A stretch of DNA of 64,000 bases from Apostichopus japonicus (Eukaryota; Echinodermata; Holothuroidea; Aspidochirotida; Stichopodidae): positions 5,898,214-5,962,213 of the forward strand of contig NC_092567.1 of assembly GCF_037975245.1 (NCBI RefSeq), given 5' to 3'. Within the stretch, counting starts at the first letter, position 1, and every line of letters begins with the position of its first letter. Positions 31,201 through 43,332 of this stretch are shown in pieces. The translations under genes were made by a program, and so were the position numbers. The notes under the pieces were generated by a model. That model was not told where the DNA came from, searched no databases, and saw only the letters and a list, made by a program, of their open reading frames with translations.

Positions 31201-34200
31201 TTATGCTAAAATGACTCAATAATTGCAAGTTCATTCATTTTATTGCAAGGCGCTTTTATTTTAAAGTTGAATAATTTTTGGAAATTTATCCATAAAGAAA
31301 ACAAAAGGCAAAACTTGGTAACATGTTTGCAATCCTATGGTTTAGACTAATTTGGTCAGCACACTTTCTAATTGACCACTTTTAACGTTGTTTGGTGCAG
31401 CAGGCCAATAAAGTTGTTCCCAAATTTCTAACTCTATTACTTTGAAGTCAAGCAAAGTTAGGCAATATTACTGGTCTAGATTGTTTTTTTTTTTTCAAAC
31501 TATCTGTATACCAGTGTGAAGCAAAGGCTGCTCTATTACATAAATGTTAGTGTTTTTGCTTTCACAACTTTCCCAGTAACTTAATTTCCAACTTTGCCAA
31601 TATGCAGCAACATGATGCACCCCCCCCCCCCAAACACACTCTTATAACAGAAAAACTGAATTACACAATAACTTTAAGAACAGAAACATAATACAAATGC
31701 ATTAAAGATTTCAGATGACATAACATGCTGAATCCTAAAAGAACTTGTCATATTGTGTTGTAAGATCTTCTGTGATAGAATCGTAAACTTGCTAGTCATA
31801 GTGCAATACTCAATACCTATCATCTCCTTGACAACTATTTAATATGATGGGATAGGTGGACCTTGCCATAAATTACATAATATCCACTCAACCTGGAGAC
31901 GTGACAATAGAAAGCCTTCATTAGCATTATATGCTCACACAGGAATGAAACTGTTACATTATGAAACAATGTGTGTCTAATGACCATTAAAATTGGTCAG
32001 ATTTGAAAGATTAGAGATGTCCTTGGCATCAGAATTTTATCCTCTTGAAAACTACAATTATGGTACAATTTGTAGAGATGATGCTACAATTAGGGAAGCA
32101 CTGAACAAAAGAGGTCTCACAGAATCCCTAAGACACAACTTTTAGCAGTGTTCTAACTAGATTGTTCATATTTTAGGTCTTGTTTTGCAGTGATTGGGGG
32201 TTGGGGGGGGGGGGTCCTGGATGATAGACTTTTCGGTGGGGAAATTTCCCTTGAGGGATCATCTGATATGTCATGGAGTAAATATATCCAATAAAAAACT
32301 TGCATTCTCATGGAGGAGGGGGATGGGTGGGAGGGGTAAGAATCAGGTGTTGGGCCATACAATCATTACCCTGCTGATGTACACTGTACATATTTCTTCC
32401 GAGAGCTGTTATCCGGAATTGAAACTGGTAAATACCTAAACAGGCTGATTTCAGGACTGAATAATTCCAGTTTACCTGATGATGAGAAAAAACAAAATGC
32501 ATTTGGTCATCAGTTATAATGTTATTATTTATGTAAATTGACATCACCCGGTCTGCAAGTAGCTTCATTCTACCATGTAACATTGTCAAACACAGAACAC
32601 AGCTACTATAAACATACAGTATGGTATGCTACTGTAGTTTCAAAATAAATCACTCAGTTATTATTATAATAACAATGTAAAGAAACTAAAGCAACTAGAA
32701 TACAAATCTATAGACTGTACATGATGAGTTCAAGGTCTCATAATGCTCCCCACAGTGTATATACAGCTTACCTAATACCAAACTAATTGAAATATAAAGA
32801 AACATTAATTTGAAATTGAGACAAGCATTGAATCTTCAATACAAACTTTAAGCAATACCACTAGCAATCCAGTCTGGTTTATATTCAATTGAGAAACACA
32901 AGTAATAACAATGTAACCCTGAAAATAGATGGAGCCTGAAGAAAACATGATGACCGTTTCGGTCACATAATTTAGGAACCATTGGTTCACTGTACTGTCT
33001 AGAGGTTGATGAATTTGTAGGATTTATGAAATGCTGACATTGTACTATAATTGATTGAGTTAAAGTACATATTTTTCTATCTGCAGACTTTGACATATAC
33101 TGTTATTTCATAACATGTTGTTCGGTGCAGTCCTGTTGTGAGAGGGTGAGGGTTGGGTGGAGGATACAGTTGTACGTCAGCTAAGTGCCCAGTGAAATAT
33201 GTGATAAAGAATGATGTACTTTTAACTTTGGATAAACAAAGACTTAAAAAAAGTGGATCTGGTGACACAACTGTGCATGGAACTGTGCCTGGCTCTCTAT
33301 GTTACTGGTTTTGTGTACACCTTATTTGAATGATGCTTCTTTAGCCTCACAAGATGTGATTGTGAATCTTAGAACTGGTGTGCGACAGTTTATCAGGAGT
33401 TTGGCTAAAAATAACAAAGAAGAAAAGGAGATCTACAAACCCAACAATAATCTTCAGCTGATATGATAGACATCTTTGAGATGAATATCAAAGGTGGAGT
33501 TGATTTGCATTCTACTGTCCAATTTTATAGTTCAAATCATATTTCCAATATTTAAGCAAATGCTAAAAACAGTAATCTCTACTGTACTACAGTCAATAAA
33601 TATCATAACAAACATAACACAATAAATTTCAAGATTATATCCATAGTTGTGTGACATATGTGTGACCTACCTAAATTAATCAAGGTGTTCTTGTTTTGTT
33701 TGATGGAGTGTTCATTACAAATACTTCTAACACAAAGCTCAGCAATACAGACTTAGTTGACTTCTTTAATGTTTCTACAGCATTATGGAATATCTAAAAT
33801 GGTATTTCAAGTTTTTTTAATTTTAATCTGAAGAAAATAAGTACCTAAACAGAACACATATTTGTAGGTAACCCAAGCTACTTTCATATAAACCAACAAG
33901 TTGTCTTCCAGTTTTACCATTCTGGGAGTGTCAGGAGTTCTAGAAGACTTTATTCATATGAGTCTAAAAGGCAAGTTTTATTTCAGTTTGGCAAATGGTA
34001 AAATGTACCAGAGGGTGTTGAGGTAGCTATTGTGTCATACTGTAGCAAGGTCATTACAAACATACCAAGTACTGGATTAATCCAGCAAGAATCCGATCGT
34101 TTTAATGTCCTTACTAGGGCGTAATCCTGTCAGTTGTATTTTGAGAAGATGAGTTAAAACTTTATATACATTATTTTAGTGAGAGTGAATGGGGATAAAA

Positions 34201-34301
34201 GAGTATTCCTCGATCTGCGACGCTATCCATAAAATCTACCACACATCTTTGAAACGTTATCAATACTGTTCAACACTTACCATTAATGTGATTACCATCA
34301 C
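28201..34301. other. Long AT-rich stretch without recognisable genes
   Basis: Six kilobases of intron-like DNA hold short simple repeats: (CT)n at 28567, C tracts at 29827 and 31620, and a G tract near 32205. The ORFs seen are short, lack domains and overlap in several frames. The composition is smoother and poorer in MITEs than on either side, which fits the inside of a large intron or an intergenic region. Confidence 0.5.
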
Positions 34302-34467
34302 ATGGAGGAAATATCAGATGATGAACCATTCATTGTCCTTGTCAGCACAGTATGAACGTGACTTCCATCGACAACTGGTAACTACAGGTAGAATAGGTGA
34401 TCCCCTAATAGCTCGCTTCATATTTAACCTAATGAAGAGAAAAGAAAGTGATGTGAATGAGATTTGA
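34302..34467 (+). pseudogene. Possible decayed diflavin-reductase (MTRR-like) exon
   Basis: Two frames together recall the FMN-binding flavodoxin strand and loop of methionine synthase reductase and related diflavin enzymes. EISDDEPFIVLVST (34308-34349) resembles the x-P-x-V-V-V-V-S-T strand. After about 30 intrusive bases and a frame change, TTGRIGDPLIARFIFNLMKRK resembles TTGTGDPPDNARKF and its following helix. A stop follows the first piece directly, and no good splice sites flank either, so the exon is not functional as read. The likeness is by eye only and could be fortuitous. Confidence 0.3.
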
Positions 34468-36542
34468 GTCCTAATTATAGGAGACATTGAGAATGTCAAT
34501 CAGAAATAGATACGTGAATGTCTCTGGCTAACTACCCTGCATACATGAACAATCACAGAGAAAAAAATACAGAAGGAAAGTACACTTCAGTTTCCAATAA
34601 CCAGGTATTAAGTGTAAAAACAATTAGCCAGTTAAGCATCAAACTTGAACCGGATTGTCCGTTGTTTAGTGGAAGTGGCATATAAAGGTGTGGTGCAGTG
34701 ATATAAATGAGCTCCCAAAGGAGAGTCCAACCTCACACAAACCCAACCATGCATGGTTTGGGCCTGACTGAGAAATGTGTGAGATTTCGCACCACTCTTT
34801 CGTATTGAGGACAGAATGTCTTTTGAATTTCCACTCATTAGGAGATAATTGTATCTAATTTAGTGTGTCAGCTTTGGTGGATGTGTTATTTTTCTTCATT
34901 TAATGGCACCAAGCCTCTGGAGACTGCATTGGCTACATTGACCTTGTTACATCACTCTCGGGGGGGGGGTCTCTTTCTAGATTTTAGATCACCAAAGGTT
35001 TATAAAGTACCCTGTTCAGCTGGTCAATAGCCATACAATATGGTTAGTTCTTTCTTTGGCAGATGAAGACACTTGTAGCCTCAAAATTTTGAGTTAAAAA
35101 GTTTTGAGATGAAAATGTCAAAATTTTGACTTTTGAGGTCAAAATCTTGAGATAAAAATTCCAAATATTGAGAAAGCAAATTCAAAATTTTGAAATTTGG
35201 GGTCACTTATTTTTTTTTCTTAAGCCGCCGTACTAAGTCGGTGAAGTTAGATCAGTTTAGAGACCAATTAGATTTCTTAAAACCAACTGCAGTGACTGGC
35301 TCAGCAATGTTTAAAAATTAAACAAGCATAAGTGACAATTCTTTATTCACAGAGCACATACTCAGATTAGAATGAAGTATATCCAATTGTGTTCTCTGTT
35401 TATAGTGGCTGGACTAACAAGGGTACTGCATTTGCTCTCCAAATCTTCAGTATTTTCACATAGTTTCTGGAATCTGCTAGCAATTTCGAGCACATGAGGA
35501 CATGTCAGTAATAGAAATACTTAATCTAATTTTACTCTGTAGTTTTCTGAACCCTAGCCGGGTGCTGGGGGCTTCAGAAGAGCTCTGTAACATATCTTCT
35601 ACTTCATATCCTCTTGTGCTAAGTATTAAGCATGTAAAAACATGTTAGAGAGAAAAATTTAATTTCTATGAAGTATAAATCTAAGCCCTGGTGGGAGTCC
35701 CTGGGGACTTTAGCTGAGGCATTCTAACTTTTCAGATATTTAATGTTCTCTGATAGTGATTTTGCAGCCCAAGTTGAGCCTATGGGGGAGGGGGGAGGGG
35801 GCAAGTGCTCGCCACCCTAATGGATACCAGTGCTTGTATTTGTTTGAATGCCCTCTAAATGTGTTTATTTTAAACAGCCTAACGAAAATATTTAGCTAAA
35901 AAGGCCTCCTAGATTGTTGAAAATGACACTTCCCAGGTCTTGTAAGCTGCTCTAAAGTTTTCTCAACATCCTTTATTTTGAGATCCCATGTCATGATATG
36001 GTCATCAAATAGTTTAGAGAAATAGAAGGGGAAAAAAACAGTCTGGTAAGTTACTTTGAAATATCATGACATATCTTTTGTGAGTTTGACACCGGCATTG
36101 ACATTTTTCGACAAATCTGCAAATTGCGCGTGGAAAATAAGGAAAGATTGACTGGGCTTTCAGGCAAGTAACATGCTGAAATGGACCAAACTATATGTCA
36201 AACTGACATCATAGATTGCGTCTGAAATATTATTAGGGTGATAAACTGATTGGCCGGTAGTTCTCAGCGATAGAAACTTTGTTATTTTAGTGGTTTTAAA
36301 AGAGCATCAGGGTACGTCCGAGAAGTGAAAACCCGATTGAAAATGTAATGTTAGTATCGAGGCAATGACGCGAGCAATGATGTGAGAAACCTGTATGATG
36401 TCAGCATTTTTTACCTTTTAACATAATCTTTGGCATTCCAGTACCTGGAAACCACCTTTCTATAAGGGTATTTAGCTCACTAGCTTGTGTGATCAGTTAA
36501 TGCGCACTGGTTACATGATCATGATTGGCTGTTTGTATTATT

Positions 36543-36827
36543 CAGGCGCGTAGCGAGGAATTTGCCAAGGGAGGGGCGAACCTGTAGGCAAATTATCAAA
36601 GCCGTAGATTCAGCATTGGAACTATCTAAGCATAGCGCCACCATGAGTTGGTGCGAAGCGTACAAGAAAATTTTGGCCGAAAATGTCTCCCAGATCGCTG
36701 TAAATGGCACTTCCCAGGCCTTGCAAGTTGCGTCTAAGCATTTTCTCATTCGAAATTACCAGCAATATCATAAAAATGTACAAAAAAATATGCTCAAGGG
36801 TGGGGGGGGGTCGCCCCTTCGCCACTG
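36543..36827 (+). mobile_element. hAT-type MITE (about 285 bp)
   Basis: This starts CAGGCGCGTAGCGAGG and ends ...cgccactg, and contains the shared gcgccaccatga then gttggtgcgaagcgtacaag block and a G tract near the right end. It is close to the MITE inside 21742-22071. The flanks do not show a matching 8-bp duplication, so one end may be displaced. Confidence 0.7.
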
Positions 36828-37485
36828 TTGCTAGCGGTAGCCAGCAGTTTTGGTGTATAAAGTCACAACAACCAGATTACTTCATTCTTACCATTCCTAT
36901 GGAACTCTGTGCCTCTAAAAGTGTAGGGTACTGAAAGAAGTTTGATAGGGTCATGGGTCCTGATCTCCAGTACAGTCTCCGTCTTCATATTCACTAGAGG
37001 GTGTCTTCCTACGGTTGAATTATTACATCATGGAGCCGTTCGAGCCTCAGTGACTTCTAAATCAAAAGTGAAACACTAACATGATATTATTCAGATATTT
37101 CAGAATACTTCAGAAACAAAAGGATACTCACAACAAAGAAAAACCCAATTGTAGCAGTTCCACTTTGATCCAATCATTGATATTTTTAATTTAGTGAATA
37201 TACAGTAAATTACCGGTACAGTGTTTGGTTTCTGAAGCTTTTTGAAAGTTCTTAGGAACTTTTGCATTCAGATAGCAATGTGACACTACAGCAGTCTTTG
37301 TGGGCAATCAACTTCACATGCTAGCTGTAAAGACCCCTACACGTTTAGTAAGTAAATTATGTAAAAGTGCATATTTGATTTGTGATATTGAAGCTGAAGA
37401 TACGTCAATAGGAACTGAGCATTACCAGCAAAAACCCTGGAAATTCTGGATATGTTCCAATAATGGGTTGTCTTGGACCAGTATG

Positions 37486-37545
37486 GGTGGTGTAAAGCAC
37501 TGCAGTATTTTGGGTGACACAAACTCCAATAATGCTTGCATATGA
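37486..37545 (+). pseudogene. Possible second decayed MTRR-like exon
   Basis: The frame reads HCSILGDTNSNNACI before a stop. Diflavin reductases have a (L)LGLGDTNYNNFC-type loop at the corresponding place in the FMN domain, so D-T-N-x-N-N-x-C is preserved while the LGL is shortened. It lies 3 kb downstream of the similar fragment at 34302, on the same strand and in the expected order, which raises the chance that both are remnants of one gene with introns. No further domain pieces were found. Confidence 0.25.
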
Positions 37546-39058
37546 TATTGAATCTCAATCTCTGGAAAACCTTGCGCTTCATTTGACCTTTACCCACTGG
37601 CAGGTTAGCACTTAAATCCACAATATCCCAGGAGAGGAAACAACTCCAGAGTACTTTAAGAATAGGTTTTTATGACTTAATTTGGCTAAAACCTTTCAGA
37701 CAGTTGGATGATCTCGCAAATGCAGAACACTTCTTAAATGAATAATATGATCAAAATATTTGAAGAAGGAAAACCTCCCCTTCAACTTGTAACCAACTAT
37801 AACAGGCAAGCATCACCATACTTCAGCTAGTCCTACATTGTGCTGAGTATAGGTCACGCTTTATGCTGGTATTGCATACTATTGAATATTATAACTAAAA
37901 TCATTAGACTAGGCCTAAATTAGGCTGCACTTAGGTTATATGACTAGAGAAGACCTAAGCCATAACGTTGAACGTTATGATGGCATGTGAACCAATCCTT
38001 GTACGTGCACAGCCTAACGCTATGAAAGGAACTCAACTGATACGTGGGATTTCTTCTTTGACAATTGTAATATACTCCGTCTGTTTCTTTCAGTATCATG
38101 TTCACCATCTGGAATATGTTGCAATACCTTCATATCTAAGCCTGTACTGTAGCTTCGGGGAATCATTTCAAACAAACAGGGAAGTACAACCATTCAACCG
38201 TTCTCCAAACGCTGTTTACACTGTGGCGTTGGTTTGTTTAGATTTTGAAAATGAGACTTGTTCAAGTCGTTTTCCATGCCTACGAGGGAAATTCCCTTAT
38301 TTTTCAGATAAATGGTCAATCTTCCAATTGAAATAATAGCAATTTACCACAAAATGGCAAATTCCTTAGATCTAATAAGTGAGGACTTCAACAATATGCT
38401 GCAAAATGTCATTTTATCATTTGCACCTTGACATTTGTCTGCTAAAGTTGTGTTCATAGAATAGCATAGTACAGCATCTTGAAGTGCCATCAAGACAGCA
38501 AGATAAACATGTCTTAGATATTTTTTTCAGCCTGGATAGGCTATTGTTTAACTACAAGCTTGGAAAATGGTCAATACTTTAACATTTCTAAAATCTTTTG
38601 AAATGACGAGATGAAAGCATTTGGCTATTTCAACATTAATCAGAAAATTTCCAAATTATACACTAGGATATGGAATTCGGAGGGGGGGGGGGGGGCGGGC
38701 GATGCAGACCCGTCAACTCCCCCGGTTTTACCGGGAGACTCCCGGTTTTTACCCGAATCTCCCGGCCTCCCGGTTTCATATTCTATTCTCCCGGTTTTTT
38801 AATGTTTCATCACTTGCGACATTTCTGAAAATAGCCAACAGTTAGTCCTATGCTTATTCGCGTAAGAAGTGTAATCTAAAAATAGATTGATTGTTTACAA
38901 ACACGTTACGACTGACACAGTGCTGTGCGGGACTCTCAACCAATAGCAGGCTTCTTTGTCAGTTCTCGGACTTCACGCAATGTACGTTGGCCTTGGTAGA
39001 GTCCTGAATACAGTGCATTAGTACGGCGTGCACTGTGCATATGCCATGGTGCACTCAG

Positions 39059-39246
<188 letters not shown>

Positions 39247-39430
39247 TTAACTTGTATGTATACGTGGCGCGGCGTACCATTTGTGTGCAGTTCGCATGTA
39301 GGATATTTGTATACGACGAAAAACAGTTAAGTTCTATGCCGACGGACACTTTACATGCGTCCTCTTCGCTGCTAGGTGAATATTACGTCTTTAACTACGA
39401 TTTAAGAAACGGCTGTTTCAAACATCTCAC

Positions 39431-40489
39431 CAAGGGCGGCGGAACCGGGGGGCACAGGGGGCACGTGCCCCCCCACTTTTCCTCAGGTTAAAAATGTGCC
39501 CTTTTTGAACATAAAAATTTCTAAATAAAAAAAGAGTTTACAAAGCGAAACCCACGTCGAATGAAATATTTCGGGAAGTTTTAAATGTTTACTACCATAG
39601 GCGTAGGAGCCCAATTTGATTTTGGGGGCTGTAACGACTTGCCCGAAAAATATTACCAAAATTTTTCGCGCGCTCCGCGCGCGTTCAACATGTTAATTTG
39701 CATATCAAATAGGCATGCGTCGGTTATTACATCGCATGCCAATAACATACAATCATTTGCCGTGTTATTACCCTTCCATATTGGTTAGGATTATTGGGAA
39801 AGTCGTTACAATAATAATGATCATAATAATATCAGTTTAACCATTGAAAAACACATAGCAAATTATTTTTCTTTCAGTAGGTGCCCGAAAAATTCTCAGC
39901 ATATTGCCCGAATTTTCACAAAATTTGGGGGTTGGGCCCCCCCCCCCGCCTCCTACACCTATGTTTACTACCACAAGGCTTCTAACATTCTGCTGAGTGC
40001 CATTATGCATATTCAATTTGCCAACAAAATCCTAATGCATTTCCAAAAATGCCTTGCTATATTACATTGTGACTTTGTAATAAGCAGAAGCCATTTATAG
40101 CCTACTATGAATAATGAGTATAGTTTTAATATCCCTTAACCTACCCCATACTTTCGTTTTTTGACATATTTCATTTGCTTTCGTGCATGTATTGATCGCG
40201 TGTGCAGGGACGTGGACTTTATAATGATTTCACCTCATTTTGTCTCGAAAGAAAACTTGTTCCTTGTTTCCCAATTTGCACATTAGATATTGCAGTGCTA
40301 GTATGCATTGTTTCCTTGAGGGGGGGGGGGGGGGTGGCGTTGATGGAGTGATGTGTATACGCAAATAAGATAATACAATAAGAGTTATGAAGGGTACTAA
40401 ATATCAGGCTGCATCAGTCCAATCGAATTTCTGCAAAGTGCCCTTCGACGTTGGTGCCCCCCAGATTAAAGGTGCTTCCGCCGCCCTTG
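39431..40489. mobile_element. hAT-type MITE (1,059 bp), middle of the nest
   Basis: The termini are CAAGGGCGGCGGAACC and the inverted CAAGGGCGGCGGAAGC. A perfect 8-bp duplication, catctcac, lies at 39423-39430 and 40490-40497. It holds the 39596-39963 MITE and a G tract near 40320. No transposase is seen. Confidence 0.93.
39596..39963 (+). mobile_element. hAT-type MITE (368 bp), innermost of the nest
   Basis: The termini are CATAGGCGTAGGAG and the inverted CATAGGTGTAGGAG, with the exact 8-bp duplication tttactac at 39588-39595 and 39964-39971. The interior (tgcccgaaaaat, cgcgcgctccgcgcgcgttc, cgcatgcc) is shared with about 22150-22445 and, inverted, with about 61530-61860. Confidence 0.94.
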
Positions 40490-42010
40490 CATCTCACTAA
40501 TTCTTTCGGCGACTATTCATGGAGCACAATAGCATTTCCTGCGTATAAACTCGTACAGGGATTATACGCGGTATCTACGCGGCGTCTACGCGGCATTTTG
40601 TTTGTCAACGTCTTTATACGATCCTGTAGGCGTACCCATATCCAGTTATACGTGAGCGGTACTGTAAACTACACGTTAGGAGTATTTATATCATTTCAGT
40701 TGAAAATTACCAACCTCCCTATTTTCCCTTAATCTCCCTATTTTTTGGCCCTGAAAAAAATGTTATTCTCCCTATTTTGGGGTCAAACAGGTTGACAGGT
40801 CTGTGATGTTACATTCAGCTGAGAAGAAAGCCACTGCTACGGGTGTTCACCCGTCCCAGTCCCCCCCCCCCCCTCAGACTTTACCCTAAAAATATTTATT
40901 GGCAATAATGGTGTATGGAGCCAATTTAAGACCTAACTGTAGTCTAATTATGCTCAGAGAACACCATTTAAAGTAGATTTTCAAAACAATTTCAGGAGGC
41001 GGATCTACATAGGATTTGCCTTCAACAAGCCAACCAACACACCGCCACTTTTTTTTAAATTCTTCTTTCCATTCTAGCCTTTCCATAACAGTGAAGGACC
41101 TACCCAAGTCAATCGGAAGGAATTTTAGATTTACTGCTCCAACCCCCCCCCCACCCTTGAAATCATATATTACAATTGGGGTCGAGAAGGGGTCCCATTG
41201 TTCGAGTCCTTCGATCCGATTTCATCTGAAGGCCCTATAGGTAGCCTCTCATCAGTTTATGACAATAACGATATATGCCCTGTTATATGTAAAGTACCGT
41301 AGTACATAGCCTATACATCTGATATTAAGATGTGGTACATGGCTACATGTAGGTAACATGCTATAATGTGTACCTCTTTGTGAGGCATTATTGTACATAG
41401 GAATAATAACTGGTTGGGCAGCATGTCCACCCAACGGCTATTTACCAAATAACTGGACGGGCAAGACTGTATTTTCTGATTTTCCATGCAATTGAACAAG
41501 AGTGATTTTAACATCGGTTAGTTCAGTTTTCAAACTTTACACTAGTATTCTTTAGCACAACCTTAAGTTTAGACAACATTTATAGTCTAAATACGCCTCA
41601 AAATTGTTTCTGCCGGAGGCCCCCCCCCCCCCACAACACCCTACATGGAATTGCATTCAACGACTCAACAGCAACACCATCATAACTTTCGCCACATATA
41701 GTCTGACCATAAAGGTTCATTCCCCTTCCTAAATTGATCGGGAGAATTTTGGAATGTGAACCCACGTTACTGGGTACTAAACCATACAGGAGAGTTGATC
41801 CTTTTTCAGGATTGGAGAGGCAAACTTACCGCTTATGGACTTAATCAGAAATATACACAAATTAGCCACAAGATGTACCTACTCCTTTATGTTCTACACC
41901 CTTCCCCATATCTATTTAGACATGTGACAAATCACTTGATTGGCGTAGGAAGGGAGCAAAAAAATGAATGGTTTGGGGAGGTGGTCGGGAGGCATCCCAA
42001 TTAAACAAAC

Positions 42011-43332
42011 CAGGGGCGTATCCAGGGGGGCGCAACAGGCGCGCGCCCCCCTATTGGTCGTCACCAAAAAAAAAAAAGTTTAGCCAAAAAAAAAAAAAAA
42101 AAATTGATGACGACCTTTATGTGAGATGTCGGTGATCGCTCATCCCCCCCCCCCCTCCCGTATGCTTTATTTTTTGTTTTCCAAAAAAAGGTTCTGGCGA
42201 ACTTCGGCGGCATAATAGTTTTGGAAACATAGATGGTAATTGTGTTTGTATTATCGCGTAGCACAGGGCCTGTGTAAGGCCACTGGGCTGCCTGAGGGAA
42301 GCCCATAATAGCTCCGTGCATAACACGTGAGGTTACTCTATCGAGGCAAAAATTTTGACTTGTCCATTCACGAAATTTATTTCTGCTGACCTTTTATGCC
42401 TCAAATTTTGTGTGTACAATTTTTCTTGACCTCGATTTTCAAATTACTAATCATACTTTGCTAACACGATAAGACGTTATTATAGTATTTAATTTTTAGG
42501 CAACGACCGCTCGCGTCAAAACCTCTTTTTTTGCAAACAACACTGAACACAAGATTTTAAATATCTTGCAGATAAAAGCATTCATTATGCCTATGTTATA
42601 AATATTTAAGTCATACTTATACAATTTTTGTACATTTTTTCCAGATAATAGTTAAATACGTTAAATTATTTTTTGATAATTGACATTAAAAGAATACCTA
42701 TAATGTCACAGATTTTTTTTATCAGAATGTGGCTAAACCTAAACTGCAGCGATTTATTACTCAATGCCCACATCTTTGTAGGGAAAGAAATCAGTCAGTC
42801 ACCTTTATGCACGATGCGCTGGTGAGTGGTTCCGTTCCGGTTCGAAGTTTCAACATCTACAGTCGCAAGCATCCACGAAGAATGACATTTCTTAACCCAA
42901 TGGAAGAGAAGTAATTATCTCTGCATCAATTTCAGTCAAATTTAGCAGTAATGCAACCACTGTACAGTCAGACCATTTTGCTGTTGTTGCCAAACTTCAT
43001 GTTGTAAATCATTGCTAAACTAAAGTAAAATTCATAAATTTCTTAAAGACTTTGATGGTGAAACTTGGCAATTACCAGATTCCCAGTCGGTCACAAGTTT
43101 TACAAACACTAAGTGACATGCCAGCCATACTAAATTGTGCATTTTGTGTCCATTTTTACTGGAAATGTTGCTTATTATTAAGGTCGAAAAAAAGGATCAC
43201 ATATGGCACCATTTTGCATTTCAGCCCTTCTTCGAAAGCAAAAATTGTCCACCCTCCCCTTAGACCCATCCCCCAGGACGGCGATCATTCATGCCTGACG
43301 CCCCCTAGTGGAAAATCCTGGATACGCCCCTG
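42011..43332. mobile_element. hAT-type TIR element (1.3 kb)
   Basis: The ends are CAGGGGCGTATCCAGG and its inverted counterpart CAGGGGCGTATCCAGG, perfect over 16 bp. The flanks share caaac (left end of flank aaacaaac, right caaacaat), a partly eroded target duplication. The interior is AT-rich, with A tracts at 42066-42100 and no transposase. The right third resembles the caccctccccttagaccc segment of 15108-15489. Confidence 0.85.

Noticed and set aside
35080-35215. Repeated caaaattttga-like words, also at 43380-43700
   Set aside because: Low-complexity AT-rich sequence without a stable period or termini.
37968-38336. 122-aa ORF
   Set aside because: No domain, mixed hydrophobic composition and no codon or splice evidence; length is not exceptional for 64 kb of AT-rich DNA.
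41185-41220. Box-B-like gttcgagtcc, checked as a tRNA gene
   Set aside because: No cloverleaf or box A at the right distance; no tRNA gene was found anywhere by eye, though this was not an exhaustive covariance search.
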